A stretch of 64,000 nucleotides of DNA from Fusobacterium sp. (GTDB taxonomy: Bacteria > Fusobacteriota > Fusobacteriia > Fusobacteriales > Fusobacteriaceae). The notes under the pieces are model-generated. The model made no database searches, was not told the origin of the DNA, and was given only the letters and a program-made list of their open reading frames with translations. The stretch is from positions 28,186 to 92,185 of the forward strand of contig DXWL01000003.1 of NCBI GenBank assembly GCA_019416865.1, read 5' to 3'. The stretch's first letter is position 1, and each line of letters begins with the position of its first letter. The position numbers were made by a program, and so were the translations under genes. Below, piece by piece: positions 26,113 through 34,937 of this stretch.

Positions 26113-26877
26113 ATGAGTTTCTTAGATTTAACAGGAAAAACAGCAATAGTAACAGGAGCTGCTCAAGGGTTAAGTAAAGGTATGGCAGAAGGACTTATGG
26201 AAGCAGGAGCAGAAGTTTGTATACTAGATATTAATCCAAAAGTAATGGATACAGTAAAAGAATTTAATGACAGAGGATTTAAATGTCATGGAATTATAGC
26301 AAATATAGCTAAAGAAGGAGATAGAGAAGAAGCTTTTGCAGGGGCAGTTGAAAAATTAGGAGGACATCTTGATATTATCGTAAACAGTGCCGGAGTTCAA
26401 AGAAGACATAAAAGTGAAGAATTTCCTCTTGAAGACTGGAAATTTGTTCTTGATGTAAATTTAACAGCTGTATTTGTATTATGTCAATTAGCAGCAAAAC
26501 AATTTATGAAACAAAATTCCAAAGGAAAAATTATTAATATAGCTTCAATGTTATCTTTCTTTGGAGGATATACAGTTCCAGCTTATGCAGCTTCAAAAGG
26601 TGGAGTAGCACAAATTACAAAAGCATTCTGTAATGAATGGGCAGAAAAAGGAATAAATATCAATGCTTTAGCACCAGGATATATGGATACAGAGATGAAC
26701 GTAGCTTTAACAGATCCAAATAATCCTAGATATTTAGAAATAACAAATCGTATTCCAGCTAAGAGATGGGGAACTCCTGCAGATATGAAGGGACCAGTTG
26801 TATTCTTAGCATCAGAAGCTTCAGATTATTTAAACGGAGCAATAATTCCTGTAGATGGGGGATATTTAGTAAAATAA
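26113..26877 (+). CDS. kduD: KduD-like short-chain dehydrogenase (2-deoxy-D-gluconate 3-dehydrogenase type)
   Basis: 254 residues, full-length SDR. NAD(P) motif TGAAQGLSKGMA (residues 14-25), NSAG at 91-94, and the catalytic set S145, Y158, K162 (YAASK). It ends with the usual DGGYLVK tail. KduD reduces 2,5-diketo-3-deoxygluconate to 2-keto-3-deoxygluconate (KDG), which the downstream kinase and aldolase consume. GGAGGC precedes the ATG. The annotation rests on family and neighbours; SDR specificity cannot be read directly. Confidence 0.82.
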   Translation: MSFLDLTGKTAIVTGAAQGLSKGMAEGLMEAGAEVCILDINPKVMDTVKEFNDRGFKCHGIIANIAKEGDREEAFAGAVEKLGGHLDIIVNSAGVQRRHKSEEFPLEDWKFVLDVNLTAVFVLCQLAAKQFMKQNSKGKIINIASMLSFFGGYTVPAYAASKGGVAQITKAFCNEWAEKGININALAPGYMDTEMNVALTDPNNPRYLEITNRIPAKRWGTPADMKGPVVFLASEASDYLNGAIIPVDGGYLVK

Positions 26878-26914
26878 TAATTTATTGTTAAAAAAGGTTA
26901 GTTTGGGAGGAAAA

Positions 26915-27865
26915 ATGAAAGTTATAATAACAGATTGCGATCACGCAAATATCAATATAGAGAAAGAAATTTTAGATAAAGCAGGTTTAGAATTTGTACT
27001 TAAACAATGTAAAACAGAAGAAGATTTAATAGAGCAATGCAAAGATGGAAATATCTTTATAAACCAATATGCTCCTATTACAAGAAAAGTTATGGAAGCA
27101 CTTCCTAATTTAAAAATGGTAGTTCGTTATGGAGTTGGAGTAAATAATGTAGATGTAAAAGCTGCTACTGATTTAGGAGTACAAGTATGTAATGTTCCTG
27201 ATTATGGAATGAATGAAGTTGCAGATCAGGCTATTGCTATGATGATGGCACTTGTAAGAAAAGTTGTTATAATGAATAAATATACTAAAGAAGTAAAATG
27301 GGATTATATACATTCAATGCCTATCAGAAGAAATAGTACAATGACAGTTGGAGTTGTAGGACTTGGTCGTATTGGTCGTAATTTTGCTGAAAAAGCTCAT
27401 CATTTAGGATTTAATGTTATAGGATATGATCCTTATTACAAAGAAACAGAAGAAACAAAATTTATTGTTCCTTCAACAATAGATGAAATAATAGAAAAAT
27501 CAGATATTATTTCAATTCACTGCCCTCTTGATGGAAACAGAGATCTATTTGATGCTTCAGCATTTAAACGTATGAAAAATACAGCATATATCATAAATGT
27601 TTCTCGTGGAGGAATTATTAACGAAAAAGCTCTAGATGAAGCTTTAACTAATGGAGAAATAGCAGGAGCAGCTTTAGATTGTGTTGAATTTGAACCAATG
27701 ATGCCAGGTTCTCCACTATTTAAACATGAAAACTTAATAGTATCTCCTCATATGGGATGGTATTCAGAAGAAGCTGCTTCAGAATTAAAACGTAAAGTAG
27801 CAGAAGAATCTGTAAGATTTGCTGCAGGAGAAGCAGTTCATTATCCTGTAAATAAATTAAAATAA
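26915..27865 (+). CDS. D-2-hydroxyacid dehydrogenase (SerA/PGDH-like)
   Basis: 316 residues. The Rossmann motif is GVVGLGRIGRN (about residue 148). The catalytic Arg lies in NVSRGGIINEKAL (about residue 238), a Glu in CVEFEP and the catalytic His in SPHMGWYS. The family reduces 2-oxo acids or oxidises D-2-hydroxyacids with NAD(P). Its place between KduD and the KDPG aldolase suggests a sugar acid or 2-keto-aldonate as substrate, such as a 2-ketogluconate reductase role; unproven. The start is the ATG at 26915 behind GGGAGG; the TTG at 26885 precedes that ribosome site and is rejected. Confidence 0.82.
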   Translation: MKVIITDCDHANINIEKEILDKAGLEFVLKQCKTEEDLIEQCKDGNIFINQYAPITRKVMEALPNLKMVVRYGVGVNNVDVKAATDLGVQVCNVPDYGMNEVADQAIAMMMALVRKVVIMNKYTKEVKWDYIHSMPIRRNSTMTVGVVGLGRIGRNFAEKAHHLGFNVIGYDPYYKETEETKFIVPSTIDEIIEKSDIISIHCPLDGNRDLFDASAFKRMKNTAYIINVSRGGIINEKALDEALTNGEIAGAALDCVEFEPMMPGSPLFKHENLIVSPHMGWYSEEAASELKRKVAEESVRFAAGEAVHYPVNKLK

Positions 27866-27882
27866 TCTGGAGGAGAGAAAGA

Positions 27883-28851
27883 ATGAAAGATGTATTAAAA
27901 AGAATAGAAAAAATAGGTATTGTACCTGTAATTAAATTAGAAAAAACAGAAGATGCTCTTCCTCTGGCTAAGGCTCTTTGTGAAGGGGGACTTCCATGTG
28001 CAGAAGTAACTTTCAGAACAGATGTATGTGCAGATGTTATAAAAGTTATGAAAGAAAATTATCCTGAAATGGTTATAGGAGCAGGAACAGTTCTTACTAA
28101 AGAACAAGTAGATGCTGCTGTAGAAGCGGGAGCAGAATTTATAGTAAGTCCGGGACTTAATCCTGAAATAGTAGAATATTGTAACAGCAAAAATATAGTT
28201 ATAACACCTGGATGTGCTAATCCAAGTGATGTAGAACAAGCAATAAAATATGGACTTGATGTTGTAAAATTCTTCCCAGCTGAAAGTGCTGGAGGAATAA
28301 AAATGATAAAAGCTTTAAGTGCTCCATATTCAAAACTTAAATTCATGCCTACAGGGGGAATAAATGCTGAAAATCTAAAAAGTTATTTAGATTTTGATAA
28401 AATAATAGCTTGTGGAGGAACTTGGATGGTACCTTCAGACCTTATAGCTAAAAAAGATTTTGAAGGAATAAAAAATCTTGTAAAAACAGCAGTTGAAAAT
28501 ATGCTTGGTTTCTCTTTAGCTCATATAGGTTTAAATATGTCTTCATCAGATGAAGCAGAAAATGTTGCAGAAAAGTTTGAAAATATTTTTGGATTTAAAA
28601 AAGCGGGAAATCCGAATTCTGTTTTTGCAGGAAGTTATATAGAAGCTATGAGAGCCCCTTACTTAGGAGCAAATGGACATATTGCTATAGGAACTAATTA
28701 TATAGATCGTGCTGTAGATTATCTTGAAAGAAATGGAATAAAAATGAATAAAGAAAGTGCTAAATACAATGCAGAAGGAAAACTAGGAGCAATTTATTTA
28801 GAAGAAGAGTTAGGAAATTTTGCAGTACATTTAGTACAGAAGGCTAAATAG
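27883..28851 (+). CDS. kdgA: KDPG/KHG aldolase fused to a C-terminal VOC (glyoxalase-fold) domain
   Basis: 322 residues, over 100 longer than ordinary KDPG aldolases. Residues 1-205 are a complete aldolase with E41 (AEVTFRT) and the Schiff-base lysine K129 in GLDVVKFFPAE. Residues about 212-322 (FSLAHIGLN ... FAVHLVQ) form a vicinal-oxygen-chelate domain, with H216, a central E and a C-terminal H as possible metal ligands. The aldolase cleaves 2-keto-3-deoxy-6-phosphogluconate to pyruvate and glyceraldehyde-3-phosphate. The added domain may act as an epimerase or ligand sensor; unknown. GGAGGAG precedes the start. Confidence 0.88.
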   Translation: MKDVLKRIEKIGIVPVIKLEKTEDALPLAKALCEGGLPCAEVTFRTDVCADVIKVMKENYPEMVIGAGTVLTKEQVDAAVEAGAEFIVSPGLNPEIVEYCNSKNIVITPGCANPSDVEQAIKYGLDVVKFFPAESAGGIKMIKALSAPYSKLKFMPTGGINAENLKSYLDFDKIIACGGTWMVPSDLIAKKDFEGIKNLVKTAVENMLGFSLAHIGLNMSSSDEAENVAEKFENIFGFKKAGNPNSVFAGSYIEAMRAPYLGANGHIAIGTNYIDRAVDYLERNGIKMNKESAKYNAEGKLGAIYLEEELGNFAVHLVQKAK

Positions 28852-28861
28852 GAGGAAAGAT

Positions 28862-29890
28862 ATGGCTGAAATAGTAACAATGGGAGAAATAATGTTAAGA
28901 CTATCTCCTCCCGGATGTCAAAGATTTATTCAAGCAACAAGTTTTGATGTTAATTATGGAGGAAGTGAAGGAAATATTGCTGTATGTCTTTCTAACTATG
29001 GGCATGATGTAGCATATATTACAAAACTTCCGCAAAATGCTATGGGAGATTGTGTTGTAGCAACACTTCGTAAATACGGAGTAGATTGTTCAGCTATTGC
29101 AAGAGGAGGAAAAAGACTGGGAACATATTTCTTAGAGAATGGTTCTTCAGTAAGACCTGCAAGTGTTGTGTATGATAGAGCTGATTCGGCTATGGCCAAT
29201 GCTGTACCAGAAGATTTTGATTTTGAAACTATTTTAAAAGGGGTTAAATGGTTTCATACATCAGGAATTACTCCTGTTTTAAACAAAGAGGTTGCAGAAG
29301 CAGCTAAAAAAGCTATGATGATAGCTAAAAAGAATGGAGCTATAGTTTCTTTTGACTTAAACTACAGAGCTAAACTTTGGACAGAAGGAGTTGAAGAAAA
29401 ACAAAAACTTATTGCAGATATGATGCAGTATGTAGATGTTTGTTTTGGAAATGCCAGAGATGCTGCTATGGTTTTAGGATATAAAGATGGAGATACAGAT
29501 TTTATAAATGGAGATTATGCTATCTGTGTAAACGAAGAAAATATGCAGAAAGTTGTAAAAAAATATGGATTTAAATATCTTGTAAGCTCACTTAGAGAAA
29601 GTATTTCTGCATCAGATAATGGCTATAGTGCTGTTGTAGCAACAGAAGATGATATCTATGTAGGAAAGAAATTTTTAGTTCATATAACTGACAGAGTAGG
29701 AAGTGGTGATGCTTTTGCTTCTGGATTTATTCATGGAATAATAACAGGAAAAACAAAAGAAGAGGCTTTAAATTTTGCAATTGCTTCTTCTGCAATAAAA
29801 CATACAATTCCTGGAGACCTAAATTTTGCTACAGTTGATGAAGTTGAAAAACTTGCACACAGTAATGGAGAAGGAAGAGTTGTAAGATAG
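28862..29890 (+). CDS. kdgK: 2-keto-3-deoxygluconate kinase (PfkB family)
   Basis: 342 residues, PfkB ribokinase fold. The N-terminal GGSEGNIAVCLSNYG stretch (residue 37) binds the sugar, and the C-terminal DRVGSGDAFASGFIHG (about residue 278) carries the catalytic Asp and anion hole. It phosphorylates KDG to KDPG for the preceding aldolase. The gene begins 10 bases after kdgA with TAGGAGG. It is followed by a terminator-like hairpin. The general kinase family is certain; the KDG assignment follows from context. Confidence 0.87.
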   Translation: MAEIVTMGEIMLRLSPPGCQRFIQATSFDVNYGGSEGNIAVCLSNYGHDVAYITKLPQNAMGDCVVATLRKYGVDCSAIARGGKRLGTYFLENGSSVRPASVVYDRADSAMANAVPEDFDFETILKGVKWFHTSGITPVLNKEVAEAAKKAMMIAKKNGAIVSFDLNYRAKLWTEGVEEKQKLIADMMQYVDVCFGNARDAAMVLGYKDGDTDFINGDYAICVNEENMQKVVKKYGFKYLVSSLRESISASDNGYSAVVATEDDIYVGKKFLVHITDRVGSGDAFASGFIHGIITGKTKEEALNFAIASSAIKHTIPGDLNFATVDEVEKLAHSNGEGRVVR

Positions 29891-29903
29891 TTTTTACCAA
29901 TGG

Positions 29904-29940
29904 AAAAAGAGATATGTTTTAATGTATCTCTTTTTTCTAT
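29904..29940 (+). terminator. Intrinsic terminator between kdgK and the dehydratase gene
   Basis: AAAAAGAGATA (29904-29914) pairs with TATCTCTTTTT (29925-29935) and runs into more U residues. It sits 17 bases upstream of the dehydratase ATG, with no obvious promoter after it, so partial read-through would set dehydratase level. Confidence 0.8.
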
Positions 29941-29956
29941 AAAATTTGGGGGGAAT

Positions 29957-31681
29957 ATGTTAAAAAGTCAGGAACTTAGAAAAATTGCTCCAGAGGTTGA
30001 CCCATTGAGAATAGGTATGGGATGGACTCTTGAAGAACTTGAAAAACCACAAATTATGATTGAGAGTACTTATGGGGATAGTCATCCTGGAAGTGCTCAT
30101 CTTGATATTTTAATAAAAGAAGTAGAAAAAGGTGTAAATGATTTTGGAGGAAAGTCTGCAAAATATTTTACTACAGATATATGTGATGGACAGGCTCAAG
30201 GTCATGACGGAATGAATTACTCTCTGGTTTCGAGAGAATTTATAGCCGATATGATAGAGATACAAGCTATGGCAACTCCATTTGATGCAGGGATATTTAT
30301 TGCAAGTTGTGATAAGGGGCTTCCAGGAAATCTTAAGGCACTTGCAAGACTTAATATGCCTTCAGTTGTAGTAACTGGAGGAATAATGGCAGCAGGTCCT
30401 GATATGCTTACATTAGAACAGTTGGGAGCTTATAGTGCAAAATTTGAAAGAGGAGAAATTACAGAGAAGGAACTTTGTTTTGCTAAAGAAAATGCCTGTC
30501 CTTCATGTGGAGCTTGTTCATTTATGGGGACAGCTTCAACAATGCAGGTAACGGCAGAAGCTTTGGGACTTGCTCTTCCAGGAACGGCTCTTCTTCCAGC
30601 AACTTCTCCTGATCTTTTAAAAGCGGCTTATAATGCAGGTAAAAGAACGGTAGAACTGGCAAAAGAGGGACTTCTTCCTTCAGATATACTTACAGAAAAA
30701 GCTTTTGAAAATGCAATAATGGTTCATGCAGCAATAGCTGGTTCATCAAATTCTCTTCTTCATATACCTGCTATAGCTCATGAAATAGGGATTGAACTTG
30801 ATGCAGAAAAGTTTGATGAAATACATAAAAAAATACCATATATTTTAAATATTAGACCTAGTGGATTTTATCCGGGAGAATATTTCTACTATGCAGGGGG
30901 AGTTCCAGGTATAATGGAAGAGATAAAAGAATTTCTTCATTTGGATGTATTGACAGTAACAGGAAAAACTCTAGGAGAAAATCTAGAGGAATTAAAGAAA
31001 AATGGATATTATGAAAGATGTTATGCTGAACTTGAGAAACGTAATATAAAAAAAGAGGATATTATAAAAACAATAAAAAATCCTATTCAAAAACAAGGAG
31101 CTATAGCTATTTTGAAGGGAAATTTGGCACCAGAAGGAGCTGTAATAAAACATTCAGCAGTACCTAAAGAAATGCAGGATACAGTACTTAAGGCAAAACC
31201 TTTTAACAGTGAAGAGGAAGCTTTAAAAGCTGTTCTTACAGGAAAAATTAATCCTGGAGATGCAATAATAATAAGATATGAAGGACCTAAAGGAAGTGGT
31301 ATGCCAGAGATGTTTTATACAACAGAGGCTATTGCATCAGATTCTAGAATATCAGCTTCAACAGCTCTTATAACAGATGGAAGATTTTCAGGAGCTACTC
31401 GTGGTCCTGCAATAGGTCATGTTTCTCCAGAAGCTTCAGAAGGAGGTCCTATTGCCTTTGTGGAAGAGGGAGATCTTATAAGAATAGATGTTAAAAATAG
31501 AATTCTAAGTGTAGTAGGTATTTGCGGGGAAGAGGCTTCTTCTGAAGAGATAGAAAAAACATTTGCAGAAAGAAAAAAACTTTGGAAAAAACCTGAACCA
31601 AAATATAAAAAAGGACCTTTAGCAATATATACAAGATTTGCAGTTTCACCTATGAAAGGTGGATATATAGAAATAAAATAA
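29957..31681 (+). CDS. IlvD/Edd-family dehydratase, probable sugar-acid dehydratase
   Basis: 574 residues, within the IlvD/Edd family range. Iron-sulfur cysteines are in SCDKGLPG (about residue 119) and CPSCGACSFMGTASTMQ (about residue 181), and the C-terminal half has GPKGSGMPEM and TDGRFSGATRGPAIGH. The family dehydrates 2,3-dihydroxy acids: dihydroxyisovalerate (IlvD), 6-phosphogluconate (Edd) or aldonates. Being downstream of kdgA-kdgK, it probably makes KDG from a hexonate; no other branched-chain synthesis genes are near. The start is the ATG at 29957 after GGGGGGAA; an in-frame ATG at 29900 lies upstream of the terminator stem. Confidence 0.83.
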   Translation: MLKSQELRKIAPEVDPLRIGMGWTLEELEKPQIMIESTYGDSHPGSAHLDILIKEVEKGVNDFGGKSAKYFTTDICDGQAQGHDGMNYSLVSREFIADMIEIQAMATPFDAGIFIASCDKGLPGNLKALARLNMPSVVVTGGIMAAGPDMLTLEQLGAYSAKFERGEITEKELCFAKENACPSCGACSFMGTASTMQVTAEALGLALPGTALLPATSPDLLKAAYNAGKRTVELAKEGLLPSDILTEKAFENAIMVHAAIAGSSNSLLHIPAIAHEIGIELDAEKFDEIHKKIPYILNIRPSGFYPGEYFYYAGGVPGIMEEIKEFLHLDVLTVTGKTLGENLEELKKNGYYERCYAELEKRNIKKEDIIKTIKNPIQKQGAIAILKGNLAPEGAVIKHSAVPKEMQDTVLKAKPFNSEEEALKAVLTGKINPGDAIIIRYEGPKGSGMPEMFYTTEAIASDSRISASTALITDGRFSGATRGPAIGHVSPEASEGGPIAFVEEGDLIRIDVKNRILSVVGICGEEASSEEIEKTFAERKKLWKKPEPKYKKGPLAIYTRFAVSPMKGGYIEIK

Positions 31682-31722
31682 ACTAGCCTAAACCGATTTT
31701 TCATGATAAATTTTTACCTTCC

Positions 31723-31752
31723 AAAAAAGCAGGATTATCCTGCTTTTTTGCT
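31723..31752 (+). terminator. Intrinsic terminator ending the sugar-acid operon
   Basis: AAAAAAGCAGGA (31723-31734) pairs perfectly with TCCTGCTTTTTT (31738-31749) around TTA. Confidence 0.93.
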
Positions 31753-31760
31753 TTAATTAG

Positions 31761-31800
31761 AACAAAAGAGAACCTGAAATTTCAAGTTCTCTTTTGTTTG
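31761..31800 (-). terminator. Terminator of the minus-strand PEPCK-like gene
   Basis: AACAAAAGAGAAC (31761-31773) pairs with GTTCTCTTTTGTT (31786-31798); the loop contains the palindrome TGAAATTTCA. It lies between convergent genes, 25 bases past the minus-strand stop, and may act in both directions. Confidence 0.85.
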
Positions 31801-31824
31801 TATATGTAATTTTAATATTAAGGA

Positions 31825-33549
31825 CTATTTTTTTATAATTAGGTTGAAAAGTTTTTCAGCAGCTTTGATAGGTCCTTCGTGTTCTTTTCCTTTTACTCCA
31901 AGCATAGTTCTTATTTGTCCAACCATAATTTTATCTTCAAACATTTTTCCAAAGAATTTATCAATCAATACATCTGTTTCTTTTTGTTTTTGAACAGGTC
32001 CAAATGGGTTTGCAAAGTATGATGTAACAATACCTTTTTCACTTGTAGTTCCTTTTGCCATTCTCTTACCAGCAACAAATACTTCTTTTGCTTCTTCAGG
32101 AGTTTTAAAGAATGCAAGTTCTTCTCCTTCTTCATAGTTGTTTGCATATAGGAAGTATTCAATAGGATATCCGTTCATAATAGTTGCATAACTTGAAATA
32201 GGGATAACAACTCTTGCATTTACTTTGTTAGGATTCATGAAAATACTTCTGTCCATTTGTTTGTAAGCATATCCTGAATCAAGGTCGTCAAGTCTTACGA
32301 AAGCTCCAACCTCTGTACCATATCCAAGAATTTTACCATCTTTTATTTTTAATACTCCCATATCGTCAAAGATAACTTTCATCTCTTTCACATATTCTTC
32401 ACTAAGAACTCTGAACGCTTCAAGGCTTTCTGATTTTCCAGCACCACTGTCCCCCATGATAACAATGTTGAAATTATCTCCTGTTTTCATAGTAACATTT
32501 ACCATTGCACCGTGAATAGGAAGTCCTCCTTGTTCAATCATTTTTAAATTGTGAAGAGTAAGTGTCATTTTCTTAACATATCCGAAATAGTCGATATCTT
32601 CGCTGTAGTTTATATATCCAACCATGATATCATTTATTTTATCGTTGTAGAAAAGAGTTTTCATCTTAGGATCAAAATCTCTTGCTCCGTATACAAATAC
32701 GATATCAGGTTTTTTGTTTGCATATTCTTCCTCTTGTGCTAGTTCAAAAAGGTTTGCAAGAGTAACTCCTTGTGCCATAAAGTCTTTATTGAAGTATATA
32801 AATGCAAGAAGAGATCCTACTTTTGCAGGATAGCAAAGCCAGTCTTCAGAGTTTAGATACATTCCTTCAATAGGGTTTTCATTTACCTCTTTGAAAATAC
32901 CTTTTCTTGTATTTTGTTTAGGGTAAGTGATAAATGGTGGCTGTAGAATAACAGAGTTTATAAAGTTAACTTTTTCAAGAGCATAATATTCTTTTGGAAT
33001 ATTCCAGTTAACATTGCTTACTATAATTCCAAGATTTGCTCCAGCAGGAAGCTGTCTGTATACTCTGTGTTTAGTTTTCATAACAGTTTCTTCAATTTTT
33101 CTGTATGTAGCAAGAACTAAGTTTGTAAAGTTATTCATTGAGTTGAAGAAGTTTGCATTTTGAAGTCCTGCTTCAAATTTTTTATTTCTGATAATTGCAT
33201 ATCTTTCAAATTTTCTCCAATAGCTGTAAAGCTCTTCTATAAACTCTACAACAAGATCTTTGTCTGCAAAGAATCTTTCATATTTAACATCAAGTTTTTC
33301 AATACTGTCAGTATCAAAAACGATAAGAAGTTTGAAAAGGTGTGTAACCTCTTCAGTGATGTCTTTATCCCCTGCAAGTGCTTTTAAAAGTTTGTATACT
33401 TCAGTATCTTTTTTAGTAATTTTAAGTACATATGAGTTTAATATTTTTCTAAATCCTGAACTGCTTAAAAGTTCATCAGATGATGTACAATATTTTGCAG
33501 TAAAGTTCAGCATAACACTGTTTCTGTTGATTGAAAATTCTTGTTTCAA
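31825..33549 (-). CDS. PEP carboxykinase/HPr kinase-like P-loop protein
   Basis: 574 residues. A P-loop GDSGAGKSES at about residues 366-375, followed by IFDDMG (about residue 397), matches the kinase-1a/2a arrangement shared by PEP carboxykinases and HPr kinases more than ordinary NTPases. The N-terminal 350 residues are unusual and contain no motif I recognise. An annotation as phosphoenolpyruvate carboxykinase-like is plausible, but the classical PEPCK substrate motifs are not evident, so activity is uncertain. Translation appears to start at TTG, seven bases after GGAGG. The aminotransferase gene lies 40 bases upstream with no terminator, so the two are probably cotranscribed. Confidence 0.62.
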   Translation of the reverse strand: MKQEFSINRNSVMLNFTAKYCTSSDELLSSSGFRKILNSYVLKITKKDTEVYKLLKALAGDKDITEEVTHLFKLLIVFDTDSIEKLDVKYERFFADKDLVVEFIEELYSYWRKFERYAIIRNKKFEAGLQNANFFNSMNNFTNLVLATYRKIEETVMKTKHRVYRQLPAGANLGIIVSNVNWNIPKEYYALEKVNFINSVILQPPFITYPKQNTRKGIFKEVNENPIEGMYLNSEDWLCYPAKVGSLLAFIYFNKDFMAQGVTLANLFELAQEEEYANKKPDIVFVYGARDFDPKMKTLFYNDKINDIMVGYINYSEDIDYFGYVKKMTLTLHNLKMIEQGGLPIHGAMVNVTMKTGDNFNIVIMGDSGAGKSESLEAFRVLSEEYVKEMKVIFDDMGVLKIKDGKILGYGTEVGAFVRLDDLDSGYAYKQMDRSIFMNPNKVNARVVIPISSYATIMNGYPIEYFLYANNYEEGEELAFFKTPEEAKEVFVAGKRMAKGTTSEKGIVTSYFANPFGPVQKQKETDVLIDKFFGKMFEDKIMVGQIRTMLGVKGKEHEGPIKAAEKLFNLIIKK

Positions 33550-33589
33550 AGTAAAACCTCCAATTATGATTGTTAATATTTAAAAATTT

Positions 33590-34834
33590 TTATTTACTGA
33601 ATTTTTTAATAGAGTCAGCTATTTCTTTAGGAAGTGTTTCAAGTTTTTTACAAGGAACACTACAGAATGCAACTCTTATTCCTCCTGCAGTAGGAAGAAC
33701 AAATATTTTTTTCTCTTTAAGATCTGCTATTATTTCATCTCTATTTTCTGAAACAGGTATCGTCATAAAGAATCCACTTCTGAAAGGGCAAAGTGGAAGG
33801 TTTACTTTTTCAGCTTCTTTTAAAAAGATTTCAGCTCTTTTTTCTAAAATTCCACGAGCTTCATCTCTTTCAGCTTCCACCTGTTTAAGAATATTTTCAT
33901 CTCCATAAATATCAGCAAGAAGTTTCATTCCTCCTCTTGAGATATTTGACCATGTAGTACGGCATAAGAAAGATGAGTTTGTATCAAATTCATCAATTAC
34001 AGCTTTGCTTGATGAAACAGCAACCTGTGCTCCCACTCTTACGCCATAGCAAGTATATGATTTTGACATACTGTAAGCTATCATTATTAATATATTTTCA
34101 GGAAGTCCGTTAAAAAGAGTCATGTATCTTCTTGCTTCGTCCTGTCCTCTGAAATCATAATCTATATATGCTGTGTCATTTAAAAGTATAACATCTCCAT
34201 ATTTTGCAGCTTCTTTTAAGACTTCTATAACTTCCTGCCACTCTTCAAAAGTAAGAGAGTATCCTGTTGGATTTTGACATGGGTCATTTATAATTGCAAG
34301 AACTTTGTGCTGTTCTTTTGCCATATTTAGAAGTTTTTCTGAAAAATCTTTTATATTGAATTTTTCTCCTTCAAAAAGAGAATATGTTTCATAACCAAGT
34401 TGGTTTGAAGAAGCTATGTTTACATATGATTCCCACATATAACATGGAAGAAGGATTTTTTGTCCTGCATCCATATATCCTCTTATTGTATTTACTATTG
34501 CTCCTGTTCCTCCTGGAGTTGCAGTAATACCTATATATGATTTATCAAATGAAGATTCATATTTTCCAAAGATGTTTCTCTTAACAGCAGCTTTGTATTC
34601 TGCACTTCCGCTTACTCCTGCAGCATAACCGAAAATATCAACAGCAGGTATCTCTCTAAAAAGTTTATCCACAGTGCTAAGTACTGTAAAAGTTTCATCC
34701 TCTCTATACATAGTTCCAAGAGTGCAGTTTACTACCTGTTCTTTTCCAAATATTTTTTCTGCATCTTTTACTTCTTTTGCAACTTCAAATGCTCCTTTTC
34801 CAAGAGCTTTTCCTATCATTTTTTCTGCTATCAA
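33590..34834 (-). CDS. PLP-dependent aminotransferase, class I/II (aromatic/aspartate type)
   Basis: 414 residues, fold type I. The PLP lysine is in SMSKSYTCYGVRVGA (about residue 254), with NDPCQNPTGYSL binding the cofactor and a C-terminal arginine in GGIRVAFCSVP for the substrate carboxylate. It transfers an amino group between an aspartate- or aromatic-type amino acid and 2-oxoglutarate. GGGGGA lies seven bases before a TTG at 34834; the first ATG is 15 bases further and poorly placed, so TTG is chosen. Both genes of this probable two-gene operon use TTG. Substrate undetermined. Confidence 0.83.
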   Translation of the reverse strand: MIAEKMIGKALGKGAFEVAKEVKDAEKIFGKEQVVNCTLGTMYREDETFTVLSTVDKLFREIPAVDIFGYAAGVSGSAEYKAAVKRNIFGKYESSFDKSYIGITATPGGTGAIVNTIRGYMDAGQKILLPCYMWESYVNIASSNQLGYETYSLFEGEKFNIKDFSEKLLNMAKEQHKVLAIINDPCQNPTGYSLTFEEWQEVIEVLKEAAKYGDVILLNDTAYIDYDFRGQDEARRYMTLFNGLPENILIMIAYSMSKSYTCYGVRVGAQVAVSSSKAVIDEFDTNSSFLCRTTWSNISRGGMKLLADIYGDENILKQVEAERDEARGILEKRAEIFLKEAEKVNLPLCPFRSGFFMTIPVSENRDEIIADLKEKKIFVLPTAGGIRVAFCSVPCKKLETLPKEIADSIKKFSK

Positions 34835-34876
34835 GATAAACTCCCCCTTTATTCTAAGTTTTTTCAAATATGCTTA

Positions 34877-34905
34877 AGTATACATGAGAAAAATTGATCA
34901 GTCAA
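34877..34905 (-). promoter_or_regulatory. Promoter of the aminotransferase/PEPCK-like operon
   Basis: On the minus strand TTGACT (34905-34900), 17 bases, TATACT (34882-34877). Start near 34870, about 36 bases before the chosen TTG. Confidence 0.82.
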
Positions 34906-34937
34906 TTAAAAACTTCATATGATTAAATCCTTCAATG

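Noticed and set aside
26915..27865. (R)-2-hydroxyglutarate dehydrogenase (HgdH) for the glutamate pathway
   Set aside because: The family fits, but the gene sits inside the uronate/sugar-acid operon, 15 kb from the hgd genes, so a sugar-acid role is more likely.
29900..29956. Upstream ATG start for the IlvD/Edd gene
   Set aside because: It would place the start codon before the terminator stem; GGGGGGAA sits right before the ATG at 29957 and the family begins there.
33160..33908. Plus-strand ORFs opposite the PEPCK-like and aminotransferase genes
   Set aside because: The minus-strand genes have full-length domains and ribosome sites; the plus ORFs have neither.
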